Source: Trifolium pratense (Eukaryota; Streptophyta; Magnoliopsida; Fabales; Fabaceae). From it: a stretch of 64,000 nucleotides of DNA. Numbering within the stretch: the first letter of the stretch is position 1; each line of letters begins with the position of its first letter. The notes under the pieces were generated by a model. It saw only the letters and a list, made by a program, of their open reading frames with translations, had not been told where the DNA came from and made no database searches. Position numbers and translations under genes: made by a program. Of this stretch, positions 12,601 through 23,200 are shown one piece after another. The stretch lies in NCBI RefSeq assembly GCF_020283565.1, contig NC_060060.1:34534001-34598000 (forward strand), written 5' to 3'.

Positions 12601-13597
12601 TATATGAGGTTCAAATCAATCAATAATCAGAAAACACAGATTCTTTTTCTTTCTATCCATTACATTTCCTCTCTCTACCACACATTGTCATAAGCAAACA
12701 CTTGACAGTAGCAAATGAAGAGGATACTCAGAAGCTGTATATATTAGTGATAAATTACTATTTCAGTTAATCCGATTACTATGACATGGTTAAGTTACCT
12801 CTTCCTGCTGCTCCACATATTGCCTGATCCAATCTGCTTGAGATGATTGGCAAGAATCTAAAGTATCATCGTTTAACTGTCTCTTGATTAAAACCGGAGA
12901 TTCTAGAGCTTGGTCCTTAGTTGTGATGGATGGATCCACTGAGGGAGTTGAATTGTCTTGTTGGTTTAATATAACACCAACAGAACCCCCTGTGAATGCA
13001 TTATTATTATAATAATAATAATATAAGCACACGATCAATCTCTAATAGTTTATGGACTCAAAGCAAACAAAGACAGTGTTGTTATTATATAATGATAATC
13101 AGGGGAAGTAGAAATACACACAGCACCTTCAGTATAATGAAAGGAAGACCCACTGGAAAACTTGAGTGGAAGTTCATTCCCGGGTAAATTCAAGCATAAC
13201 CAATCAAGAGCTGATTCAAATGTAGCGCATTCCTACAAATTAATTACAAAATAGGCACAAAACAGTTACTAGCCATTCCAATTCCCAACTCAAAAATAAT
13301 CAATCAAATCCAATCGAGTCTGGTATTGGTGGTAGGTACCTTGAGAGCGGAGAGAGCAAGCTCAATGTGGTGATCAGTGAATCCTTCGCAAGAGAGTTTC
13401 TCGTAAACAGTTTTCAGCTTCTTCGCTTTCTGATCCTTTGTTAGGGTATCGTCCGTCGCAGGGGTAGGGCGGGCAGAGTTGAGCAATAGCCGGCGGATGC
13501 GGTTCTCATTTTCTGCCGAAATTTGTAGCTTCGGAGCGGAGGAGGAGGATGAGGACTGAGGCTTTCGGCTCTGTTTCTGATTCCTTTTCGGCGGCAT
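622..13597 (-). CDS. DExH-box RNA helicase, DExH7/DHX29 type (5' part, continues past left edge)
   Basis: ATP-dependent RNA helicase of the DEAH/RHA group; mammalian DHX29 helps 40S ribosomes scan structured leaders, and the plant role is inferred. Fifteen exons keep phase: 13340-13597, 13127-13232, 12799-12989, 11654-11710, 9103-9253, 8612-9012, 7729-7947, 7252-7363, 6693-6884, 5376-5455, 3565-3687, 3309-3395, 2094-2194, 1200-1257, 622-687, giving 734 codons. The N-terminus is basic and Ser-rich, then has the [20 protein letters not shown] block and a UBA-like stretch. Exon 5 is a Lys-rich coiled segment. Exons 7-8 resemble the dsRBD-like region ([10 protein letters not shown]). Helicase motifs follow: motif [10 protein letters not shown] at residues 621-629, motif Ia TQPRRIA in exon 12, [10 protein letters not shown] in exon 14, and motif II DEVH at 726-729. 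The remaining helicase core, HA2 and OB regions lie outside the window. The start is the first ATG of the conserved N-terminal block. Introns hold several mobile elements. Confidence 0.93.
1505..1800. mobile_element. Stowaway-like MITE in a helicase intron
   Basis: A 296-bp non-coding element with terminal inverted repeats, CTCCCTCCGGTCCTTTTTAT on the left and the complement of AAAAAGGACTGAAAGGGG on the right. TA dinucleotides flank both ends (1503-1504 and 1801-1802), as expected of Tc1/mariner-derived MITEs. The left terminus contains the 'GGTCCTTTTTATAAGAAA' block twice, at about 1514 and 1552, suggesting a terminal duplication. Confidence 0.75.
2939..3056 (+). repeat. Solo LTR-like copy of the TRIM retroelement (copy B)
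   Basis: Starts TGTTAAAAAGTCTCACATCG and contains CCTTACAAGCCGGTTTTGTA and AGTTGAATTAGGCTCAACCC, the same order of blocks as copy A at 385. It sits in the helicase intron between the exons at 2094-2194 and 3309-3395. Divergence from the other copies suggests separate insertions. Confidence 0.6.
4905..5230 (-). mobile_element. Complete TRIM-like element (LTR-internal-LTR), helicase intron
   Basis: Two direct copies of a roughly 120-bp LTR (about 5112-5230 and 4905-5030) flank a non-coding core of about 80 bp. On the minus strand the first LTR is followed by TGGTATAAGTGTG, whose first bases match a primer-binding site for initiator tRNA-Met (TGGTATC-type). A purine run (GAGGGGG) precedes the second LTR. 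Such a short, gene-less LTR element fits a terminal-repeat retrotransposon in miniature. It lies in the intron between the exons at 3565-3687 and 5376-5455, in the same orientation as the host gene. Confidence 0.65.
6190..6240 (-). repeat. Partial TRIM LTR (copy D)
   Basis: A short piece containing GGACCAAACTCAACCCTACAA and AACCGGTTTGTAAAGTGAGG, matching the central part of the TRIM LTR seen elsewhere in this gene. Only the middle of the LTR is preserved. Confidence 0.45.
6940..7156. mobile_element. MITE-like element of the 'GTTAAATATGTTTxGTC' family
   Basis: A non-coding element of about 215 bp with imperfect inverted ends: GTGTTAAATATGTTTAGTC on the left and the complement of GGACTAAAAACATTTAACC on the right. 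It lies in the intron between the exons at 6693-6884 and 7252-7363. A more decayed relative occupies about 11213-11395 in another intron of the same gene ('TTTAGTCCCTACA' to 'CACATTGAATGATTTAAC'). Confidence 0.55.
9756..9870. repeat. Short foldback repeat with 22-bp perfect arms
   Basis: TTTGGAGAGAGATAGACACA and the next two A bases (9756-9777) reappear exactly as the reverse complement at 9849-9870, separated by 71 bases. The arms are flanked by partly matching 'CTCCATTTCTTT' copies. This is probably a small MITE remnant in the helicase intron between the exons at 9103-9253 and 11654-11710. Confidence 0.5.
10165..10505. repeat. Two tandem copies of a ~190-bp unit with partial TRIM LTR
   Basis: Two adjacent units share 'AATGAATGAA...GTCA/CAATTAATTtCATG', 'CGCTTTCaAGTaCAGTGTGTGG' and 'TTTACATGAcACTAGtTTTTGAC' blocks. 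The first unit is at about 10165-10372, the second at about 10373-10505. The first ends with a partial TRIM LTR ('TCATCCTTACAAAACTGTCT'). They abut the complete TRIM element that follows and may be a duplicated insertion site. Confidence 0.5.
10506..10850 (-). mobile_element. Second complete TRIM-like element, helicase intron
   Basis: Minus-strand order: LTR (about 10728-10850), primer-binding-like TGGTATCAAAACC (10701-10713), a core of about 80 bp, a purine-rich stretch (GGGCGAGAGAGGG), then a second LTR (about 10506-10632). Both LTRs carry 'TCATCCxTACAAxACC' and 'CTTATCTCTTTTCAATxTG'. There is no open reading frame of note, which fits a TRIM. It lies in the intron between the exons at 9103-9253 and 11654-11710, in the sense orientation of the host gene. 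Confidence 0.68.
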
Positions 13598-13850
13598 CCT
13601 TTCTCACCATCAAAGTTTAGTGGTCACTCCAGCTCTTGGCAACTCCTTTTTTTTAAGCACAACGTGCACAAGTGTTCTTCTTCTTTTTTTTTTTGTAAGG
13701 ATGCACAAATAACGTTATAATTTTTAATTTAAAAAAAAAAAAATTAGATATTCTTATACGTTATGATAATATTTATGAGTTCTACACCGTGAAATATTTG
13801 GTGAAATCTTTTACCATACTTAACCTACTATCAAAACCGAACAAATTATA

Positions 13851-13944
13851 AGTCACTAGGTTTGATCTAGTGGTGAGGGGTTTGGATAATATGCAATAGG
13901 TTCTAAGTTCGATTCTCTCTGGCTGCATTGTAACCAAAAAAAAA
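13851..13944 (+). repeat. tRNA-derived SINE remnant
   Basis: A stretch of about 94 bp with A-box-like GATCTAGTGGTGAGG, B-box-like GTTCGATTCTC and an A-rich 3' end. A related copy lies at 18057-18128. It is just upstream of a LINE fragment on the same strand. Confidence 0.5.
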
Positions 13945-13964
13945 GATTATTGTTACTCCTCTTA

Positions 13965-15045
13965 TTAGTTCGGTTAAAGAGGACAAAGTGGTTTGGGAGG
14001 AGGAAAATAATGGGTGCTATTCGGTTAAATCCGGATACAATCTAACCATGAGATGTATTATTCAAAGTGATAAACACCATGTAGCGGGTAATTAAAATGA
14101 TATTTGGAAAGCTCAATCTTCTCACAAAGCGTGTCACTTACTTTGGCGGTTGTGTAGAGGGTGTCTCCCAACGTCGTGTAGATTGTGAACTAAGTTGTCC
14201 CGTGTGTGATACTGAGGTCGAGGATGACATTCATGTGTTTTTTGAATGTGCAGCAGCCCGCGAGTGTTGGTCGACAGCAGCAGGCCTCTCATAGGTTATT
14301 CATAATGCAGCGTACCAGCACGGGACAGTAGCAGACATGGTATTTGAAATGTGCAGAAACGAGGACAGTGCGACGGTAGGGAGAGTAGCATCATTATTTT
14401 GGTGCATTTGGCATAATCGAAACGATAAGATCTGGATGACAATATTCAGACACTGAGCCAAGTTAGAAGAATGGCGTTCGTCGTTTGGAACGAGTGGTTT
14501 ACTGTCCACCAGTTGCAATATCATAGTATTCCTGTTGGGGATCCTATCTCCGTTCGGTGGGAGAAACCAGGAGTGGGATGGATCAAATGTATTGTTGATG
14601 CAACATTTGTAAGTGGATCCGGTGTGACTTCTATGGGCCTTTGTTTTCTCAATACCAATGGACAATTTGTGGCTGGTTTGACTCAATGGCAGCAACTTGT
14701 TTACTCAGTAGTGGAAGGTGAAGCATGGACTCTATTACATGCAATGAAAGAGACTATTCATCGTGGATTTGAGCAAGTTCAATTTGAAAGCGATTCAATG
14801 TTGTTGGTTGACGCTATCCATTCGAGAAGACCATGCAATTCCGAGTTTAATTCAATTATTAATGACATTATTCTTCTTATGTCATCTCCTAATGTAAACT
14901 TTGGGGGTTAAGTTTGTTATGAGACAAGCGAATTTGGTTGCTCATACTCTTGCTAGGGCGGCCAAAGTTTGGGCTAATTTCCATAGATTTGAGATTATTC
15001 CTTTATGTATTGAACATTTATTAGTTAATGATATGAATTAAGTTT
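13965..15045 (+). pseudogene. Truncated LINE tail: zinc-finger (zf-RVT) and RNase H-like region
   Basis: Only the 3' part of a plant non-LTR element remains. It begins with a WEE..NGCYSVKSGY motif (about 13990-14050). A frameshifted zf-RVT segment follows, with CPVCDTEVEDDIHVFFEC at about 14196-14260. An RNase H-like domain spans about 14560-14910, with VDATFVSGSG, a VEGEAWTLLHA segment and the FESDSMLLVDAI block. Frameshifts separate the parts: VNFGG is followed in another frame by VKFVMRQANLVAHTLAR. It ends in an A-rich stretch near 15050. It cannot be active. The rest of 13598-16530 holds the SINE, a MITE, and AT-rich sequence in which I see no gene. Confidence 0.8.
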
Positions 15046-15276
15046 GTTTGTTTAAAAAAATATATACTCTTTTTTTTAAAAAAAAATGATTCTCTAAATT
15101 GTGAATTTGTGAGATTTTTTTTATAATATCCAAATTGTAAGAATTAGTCAAATTGAATTGCTGTTTTTACAAATTAGTACATTTTTTAATTTGTCAAGTG
15201 AAGGCTAAAATAAAAATAAAATAAAATTCTTTGGCCCTCTTCTTGAGATTGTCATCACACTAAAGACTATTCTATA

Positions 15277-15537
15277 CTACCTCTGTCCCTAATTATAAGA
15301 CCCAGTTTGACAAAAATGTACTATTCATTTATCTTATTTTGACCGTATTTTTTTAATAATATATAAATATAAATATTAGCATATAAAATCTTGTTCAATT
15401 TGTTTTAAAGAGTATTTTCAAAATATTAAATTTTTATAATTTTTACTAATAGACAATTAAAGATATTAGTGATCAAAATTGTGCATTAACATACGTGCAC
15501 TGGTCAAACAAGGTCTTATAATTATGAACGGAGGTAG
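15277..15537. mobile_element. Stowaway-like MITE, 261 bp
   Basis: Inverted ends CTACCTCTGTCCCTAATTAT on the left and the complement of ATAATTATGAACGGAGGTAG on the right, with TA target duplications at both sides (15275-15276 and 15538-15539). AT-rich and non-coding. The 'CTCCGTxCxxAATTATAAGACC' end is typical of plant Tc1/mariner-type MITEs. Confidence 0.85.
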
Positions 15538-16530
15538 TATATAAAATTTCGATCATCTTTCTTTGCTAGTAATTTGTTGTATATATTAATGAATTTGTCT
15601 TTAAGACGACATAAGTTTTCAAAAATAAATTATTCTTTTGTGAGTTAACGTTAATGTGAGATCAACATATACGATGACATGTCCAACTAACATGTCACGT
15701 CAAAATCTTCGTCGATAGAAGTAAACAGTGAGACCATTTTGAATAACATATTTTCAAATTTTGATAATGTATTTGTCAATTCACAAAAATGAAGAACCAA
15801 TTTGACATTTACTTATTTTGAAGATCAATTTACATATTTTTTTCTTTTTTTCCTTGAATCAAGAGCATTTAAACATCGGGAAACAACTGAGACATTCCAA
15901 CTAAGTTAGCATCTCAAGATGTCTCCATCCTATGCCTATAGTTCATAAATATATAAATTTTTTTAAAAAAATGTACAAGAGGCACCCCAAAGAAAGAAAT
16001 GAAACATAACAATTATTTAAAACGATTACACTAGAGGCCTACGGAGGGGGCACCCTTAGAATGGGTGTGACAAGGTTGCCCAACATTTCTAGCTATTTAG
16101 TTATATTTATTCAGCTGTTGTTTGGAAGACGCGAATTGTTCTAGATTCTCTGTATCAGCTCATGCTTCTTGGTATCTCATATTTTTTGAACCCAATTGAG
16201 TTTCAAGAATAACAGAAGCTTCTTCATCAGTCGATTTTCAAATTCTACAATTGGTAAGTATATGTGAATTCCACTGTTATTCGAGGTTGGTGATTCTCTC
16301 TACATTTACATGGAGGGTGTACCTCCCTAATCTAAATTGTATCATTATCAAAGAAAAAAAAACACACTCAAAATAGAAACAATAGTCTTGACTAGAAATA
16401 AGTCGTTGTATCCTCAACTACTTATCCAATTACTTGGCCGAGTCTTGTAATCTGCAGACGAAACAAGAATATGCAAACCAGTCATCGATATGAATCGGAA
16501 ACAGTGAAAAATGAAAGTATGACCCATCAC

Positions 16531-18542
16531 TTACTTGGAATTTTGCTTCAATAGTCCAGAGAGCGAAGCACAGTGAGTTGAATTATAATCACATCTTGAG
16601 CAGCAGGAGTCCAGCAATTTAATTACTTTAAGGCACCTGGCAGTGTTAAAAGAAACTTCAGACAACAATTCAGTCCAAATGTTTTATTTCCTAAATGTCC
16701 AGAGGATACAGAAGCGCAATCAAAATCATATCAATGGACCCCAATACCACCTTAGTAGCATTACAATTTCAGTTTCTAATATTGGCATCGTGTTCCACAT
16801 AGCCATTTACATGATACTTGTTGGAATCTTTGTTATCTTAGCAGTAGCAGTCTTATTAGATTAAATCTATACATATACTGGTTGTGTTATATAAGTATTC
16901 GACACAAACTAGTAATATAACGAGGTATTAGTTGTTTTGTTTGTTCTATTCTACTTGTAAGACGAAGTACCCGTTCCACCGGGTACGCCTACGGTACTTG
17001 TCTGGCATTCCGTTTTTTCTCCTTATTATTGTTACTAGTGAAATTTGTGGTTTTATCATAGTATTAATATAATATTATTTGTGTGTTTGAGTTTCTTTGT
17101 TGATGTAACCTAACACAATTTTTTACTTTTTTAAACTTTTATTGTGATGTTTTTGTTGTGAATTAAAGAATTTAGCTCTTTCATATTATATTATATAACA
17201 AAATTCATGTTTTTTTGTGCGTCATTCATTCATGCCGGCAATTGAACCTGAGTCAGGCAGGTCATGATTTAATACAATCGCCAAACCAACCAATCTAGCC
17301 AGCATACCCGTATCTTAATATTCTATAAATCCCCATATTCTTGTAGCCGTGCCGTACCATGCCCATACCTATGCAACATAGGTTACTTCTCTGTTACAGG
17401 GCAGCTCAGAAGAAAGTTTTCTTTCTTCATCCAACTTATTTGAGATGGAGTGCAAAAAAGTCACGGGAGGTATGCCGGAACAGAGTACACTGGAATAGGT
17501 GTGTGGTGAGAGTTTGATGGTAGAACACAAAGCGGAGGAGATGAAGGTTTATCGGAGTTTTGGGGTGGTGGGGAAGGAGGTGGAGTTATTCTAACTCTGT
17601 TACAATTCAATATTTATAGACAAAGAGATTAGTTCTAAGTTATAACTAACAGATTTACAACAGTCTGACAACAATGAAAAGGTAGTTTTGATTTTGTGAC
17701 ATTTCTATGTGATTCGCTACACTGTTGGTGTCCCTATCTATTCTCCTGCGGCCCTTTTCCAGTGTCCGTCTATTCTCACATCTCGATCCACTGCGTTTGC
17801 AATGCCACGGCCGACCAAACCTCAAAGATTTCCAAGGTTTAGCCAAGGCTTAGCTCAGGACCCCAAAGTCAAACTGTCACCCTAAAGGGATCAGCCAAAG
17901 GTTTAGGCCACTTTGATGCGTGTCAACCACCACCACAACAACCATTTTGGAATCCTCTAGAAAACCCTACCATCCTCATTAGTCATTCATTACAGTATAA
18001 CCACACGGCGGCTACAGTGCACACTGCTAGAGTTTTTGTTTTTCTACTTTCTAACAGTGATGGGTTTGGTAGTATGCAGGAGGTCTTATATTCGATCCTC
18101 TCTGGCTCCATTGTAACAAAAAAAAAATAAGATTAGTAATCTCTAGTTTGAGGAGGAGTTAAACATGTGATTATAAAAATAGTTGCTATTAACTAGGGAT
18201 TCGGTTGGTCGATGTTATTAAGAGATGTATTTTTGTGATTATAAATACACAAACACAAACAACGTATATCCTTAATTAACAAACTGAGTCCAAGGAAGAT
18301 TTATTTAGACGAGACCCATCAAATGATTAGTAAAAGATTGATTCCTCAATCTCTACATGAATGAGAAAAATTAAAATCTAAACATATTATTATCACGATT
18401 GAAAGTGCATAGATAGATAAATAGGGAGGGTTAGGGTGACAGACAGACGGACATACTTTTGCGGGAGAAAGTTGTTCTTCGAGAGACAAGCTTGAATGTC
18501 GCAAGCCTCCTTCTTGCAGGGCTCTTTGCTTTGCTGCGCCAT
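16531..18542 (-). CDS. CMC4: Twin-CX9C mitochondrial protein, CMC4-like (63 aa, two exons)
   Basis: Small intermembrane-space protein of the Cx9C family, whose members are imported by Mia40 oxidation and help respiratory-chain assembly (role taken from the family). Exon 1 is 18457-18542, exon 2 is 16531-16636, joined through codon AA|G (Lys29). The protein starts MAQQSKEPCKKEACDIQACL and ends GLLKQNSK. Cysteines lie at 9, 14, 19, 30, 40, 41, 44 and 51; the pairs C9-C19, C30-C40 and C41-C51 each have nine residues between them. Length is close to the roughly 65-70 aa of animal CMC4. The 1,820-bp intron carries a SINE copy at 18057-18128 and otherwise nothing I recognise. Recognition rests on the KEACDIQACL...CxxVI..L..CC pattern. 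Confidence 0.9.
18057..18128 (+). repeat. Second copy of the tRNA-derived SINE, in the CMC4 intron
   Basis: 'GTGATGGGTTTGGTAGTATG' followed by 'TATTCGATCCTCTCTGGCTC', 'CATTGTAAC' and an A-run. These match the 3' half of the copy at 13851-13944, including the shared 'CTCTCTGGCTxCATTGTAAC(A)n' end. Antisense to the host gene. Confidence 0.45.
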
Positions 18543-20219
18543 TTTCACAAACCTTCAATATCTTTCTTCTGAATAATAAGCTAGCTAATATATAATTTTT
18601 GTCTTAAAATTTATTTTAGTCGGTTATCTTTTAATTTTAATTTTTTTCTTTTTAAGTCTTTTAATTTTAACTTTTTTCTTTTTAAGCAATCAAACTTATA
18701 TTATTTCAATTGAAACAACTTGAATAAATTTTGGGGCAATGGTAAGCTATTAGAAATATTAGGTTGGGGATTAAATTTTTTAATTCTTTCACATTCATGG
18801 TGAGAAAATTTGTAGAGGGACACCAATTGTGTCCCGCTTGATTTTTTTTTTCTTTACAATTGTTTTCTTTATTGCATGGCCACTATTTTGGAGGCTAATC
18901 ATTTTGTTGTTTGTAGATACTAACGGTGCAATGAGTAAAAATTAATTTGTTGAAGTTGAAGGTTTTCTTTAGCCGAAACATGAGTAGAGAGCCTCGGTGT
19001 TCGTCATGTGTTGGGGATTAAAATTCAAAAAGTTGACTTTTAAAATAGGGGATCAAAATTTTCAAAATATGAGGATCAAAACTGCATTAAGCCAAGTTTA
19101 ATTTAAGGATTAAGAACATCTATCATGGTAATTCGCTACTTCGCTATATAAGTAACAGATTTCCAATTAAAAAAAAAAGCTGCAAAAAACCTAAAAATAA
19201 ATCGAACAAATGAACTAAATCTTCAATTAAGTTGTTTGAAGTTGTTTTTGACTTGATTCCAAGCACAATGGCAAAAAAAATGGGTGGATTTGAAGTTGAT
19301 TTTGAGTTTTGGGATGATTTTTGAAGCTTTTTTGAGTGTTTTGAAACTGACAGAATAATAGGGAAGGTGGTGAGTTCCTTATATATGTTGACAATCCGCT
19401 ATTTAAATAGCGGACGATTTTAAACTGTGCTTTACCTAAGTAGCGGATGAAGAAAATAAAAAAAATCTAGTAGGATGCCTTTAGGGAGGGTTAAATCTTA
19501 GACGTCGGTGGATCTGAATTTTTTTACTCATCCACAACATAAGGAGCAAATTATATACGCTACTTAAGTAAAAAACAGGGGTACTTTTGTAATTTTATAG
19601 GACGCGCAAGAAAATAGGTAAGGTACCAAAATAATTTTTCATTTTCTCCACTTTCGCTTTTTCATTTTTCATAGGTTGATCAAATAATTAAAATAAAATA
19701 TAAAAAAATACACAAAAGGGTTGAATTAATTTTACATTTCACAAAAACTATTATAACTTTTAGGGTGCTATTTTCCTAATTCCCACCATCAATCTATATC
19801 CATATACAGTTCAAATGTGGGGGTGTGGGCAACATCATCCATTGTCCAAGAATGTGATTATGTGATTAAATAAATAAGGGTCATTTTAAACCGTGCACCG
19901 GGTGCACTTGTTAAGCATACCAAAAATAGAAATAAAACATAATGTTAATGTTGATAAAAACAACTTTTTACACTTTCAATGCATTGAATGCACAAGTTTC
20001 AAGACAAAATTTTCTTATTTATGTGCTTAACCAGGGCACCCGGTGCCCTATTTAACATTTTCCAATAAATAATATAACTTTCTAACTAAACTTCCAAGGG
20101 CAAGTGAAAGCAATATGACATTTAATGTAATATTATAATTACAAACAAAAAATAAGCACTGCCCTCCCAACCCCTACTTAGGCAGAGAAATAATGTTATA
20201 CACATGGATAAAAATTGCC
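18543..20219. other. Intergenic region between CMC4 and the plastid-protein gene
   Basis: No gene seen. The stretch is AT-rich. It contains a perfect 20-bp palindrome TCCGCTATTTAAATAGCGGA at 19395-19414 and related half-sites (about 19131, 19437, 19555). A MITE occupies 19878-20063. Confidence 0.5.
19878..20063. mobile_element. Mutator-type MITE, 186 bp, with 9-bp target duplication
   Basis: Inverted ends, GGGTCATTTTAAACCGTGCA on the left and, read in reverse complement from the right, GGAAAATGTTAAATAGGGCA. Each end contains a palindromic core (GTGCACCGGGTGCAC on the left, GGGCACCCGGTGCCC on the right). The 9-bp sequence AATAAATAA flanks both sides (19869-19877 and 20064-20072); 9-bp duplications are typical of Mutator-like elements. 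Confidence 0.72.
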
Positions 20220-23200
20220 TCAGTCAAGGTAGAAGAGAGTCACAATCTTCCGGAAATTTTTTGCTTCTTGACAAGTTTCCATGAGCAACCTACTGTCATG
20301 GAAAGCAAAGCAAATGACTTGCTGGACGTGTGAAATGATATCCATATTACATAGCCTGCAATTCAAACAATGGTAGAGAAAATAATTTCATAATCTTACA
20401 AGCTGCTATGACAATATAATTTGCTAAAGAAATTTAATTACAAGCTGGTCGCAGTTGCAACCAATACCAAGCTTATTTATCCAATTTACATTAGCCTCTT
20501 AGTCTTAGGTATCATTTGGCCTGACTTTTTTTCCTCTTATTTAGAGCTTATACAAACAACTTATGCAATTTTTATATATTATTATAAGTTTGTCAATGTA
20601 GTTTATGATAAAATATCTTATAAAATTACAATTTTCACTAGTGTGAACTTATAAAATAACATAAAACTTAATTTATATTGCATAAGCTATTTGCATAAGC
20701 TCAAAAAAAACTAGGCCAAACGAGACTGAACTTGAAAAACAATCCTGCACTCTTAGATTAGAAAACGATTTTTCTTCAAACAACATAAATAGCTTACATA
20801 TAGAATGTATTACAATATCATACAGTGATATGTCCTATGGCATTGCTTCTCTAAATTGATAACGTACCAATATTATACTACCCCCCATTTCATATGTAAC
20901 CCCATTTCATATGTGATGTTTTAACTTTTAACATACAAAAAATTTCATAATTGAGAAGTTTTAGGTTTTGAATTATACATTACTTTTTTTTTTTATTCCA
21001 CTTTTACCTCAAATAAATAACAATGCATTTATTATAAATTATGAATTGAGGAAAAGATACATAATATAGTTAAGTAAATTGTTACACTCATGAAATTATT
21101 TATTGTTTTTCTTATTCCAAGAGAAAAAAGTGTTAAATGCCACTAATATGAAACAATAAAGTATTAAAAAATGCCACTCATATGATCTTTTCCTAAGCAG
21201 AAGATCCCTTCCTTTTTTTCAAAAAAAAAAAAAAAGAAGAAGATCCCTTCTTTCAGTTTAATTTCTTTTTTCCAAGAATAAAATGAATTATAATGCTAAA
21301 TGCACCAAGCTTAAACTCACAGATCCCCCACATACTATACAGTGATAGACTCATGGACTATAATGACTGAAATTATAATCACTTCAAAATGAAAGATGGC
21401 AAGAAAAAGCTAGTAGTATAAACCTGCTGGCTTCTATTAGAGGTAGATGATCATTATGGGGCTTCTCTATCACATTTTTCACCTGCACGTTCAACAAAAT
21501 CACAACTATAACGATTATAAACTCAACCACAAAACAGAGAATCTTGTGCACTGCACAGCAGTGGCGGAGCGACATTCAACTGAACTTATACTTTTTTGCA
21601 TATACATCCTTATATATTTTGACTTTTGAACCCCCTTTCTTTTTGTTTGCACCACTAGCTCCCAAGCCAATTTTATTTCACCCATTTTCAGATTGTTGCA
21701 TGAGCATGAGTTATGTTGAGAGAAATGTGTTCGACAAAATTGATAGAGATTGTTCAACAATTTCAAAACATGAAACCATGTAGAGAACAATGTAGTTTTT
21801 TTTAACATATTATTCTTACTATTTCAAGTTCAAAAGTTTGAACCCCATGACTGAGGGTCCTCGCAACGCTACTGCTGCACAGGCCTTAACAAGTGTCCTA
21901 GATCCATGTAAAAGGTTATTTTACTCCATATTCAGGGGAGCGCAATCACTGTGACAAAAGACCAGAACACGATAGAAAAGAGCCTCCTACACGCATTCAC
22001 AATGATAAAACAACATAGAAACCTTCAAAACACACCACAATTATGGAAAGGGTCACAACAGAATCAGGAAGAGGAGGCGAGTCAGATGAGACAAACGAAG
22101 GCGAAAACGGAGGTGGTGCGTGGCTCCCATGTGTATAAAAACTTAAAACATAAACTTTACCTTGGATAACAACTCCTGACTCTCGGGAGGCTGTTTGCTT
22201 AAACTTTGGGGTAATATAACGGTGAGCAATTCTGGTTTCTCTGCTCTTAAAGCACCGCGAATAACAGCTGCATTTGTCCCAGATGCTCCAGATGTGTATA
22301 TGTGATTTTTCTACAAAGGAAAATTTGCAACCAATGCACATTAAGTTGTGAAACATCATAGGAACTGTCAACAAAAGTCATAGAACTTGTACAGCATCAC
22401 ATCTTGTGTTCTACAAGCAAGCAGCATCTCTTACAGTTATAACCATAGCATAGCTAAGAATCTCAATTAGCTCCTGGTGCATGAATCCCATGTTTCGTGT
22501 TCCAAAAAAGCCAATAGCTCTAGGTCCTTGTTGTTGAATAGCCAATAACTCCTGTAACAAAACAATTCAATTACTGCATAACTTAATGTCCAGCAGCCAA
22601 CTGAGGTTGCGGTCAAGATTGCAACCATATAAGATTATGAATATTTGATGATTGTCTGAAAAGGCATTGTCGAAGTCAAAATCAGGTGCAATGCCATCAA
22701 AGTCAAATATGGTGAATAGCATTGTGGTATAAGGTAGGGGGATGGCGAACAGCCTAACAGAATAACAAATAAATATTTATTTATTTAGGAAGCATATCTA
22801 GTGAGAATGAGAGGAGTCCTAGAAGCAATTAGATCAAAATCAATGGATGACATTAAAATAATCATGTTATTTTTTTTTTGAACAGCAAAAGAGGATGTAT
22901 ATATTTATATATGTAAAAATGGGAGGAAGTACAAATGGTACTATACCCACAATTCGGGATTAAGTACAAGGGGTAATTGACCCAAAAGCTATTAAAACAA
23001 CGACAACCTAACGGCGTGAGAGATTGCCCAAAAACCAAAGGAAACACCCACTATCTAGTAATACAATCCATGGGGAAAGTTTTCCATTCATATAATGAGC
23101 AACAAACACCTTTTTTCTTCTCAACTAACCACTTCCAAGAGAGGGAGATAATACTATGTATAACCACATCCATAACCGGCACTTTAGAGTTAAAAATCAC

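Noticed and set aside
16643..16864. 73-codon plus-strand frame ending in a hydrophobic stretch
   Set aside because: It lies in the CMC4 intron next to the exon 2 acceptor on the other strand. The CMC4 exons explain the conserved signal; no family is recognised.
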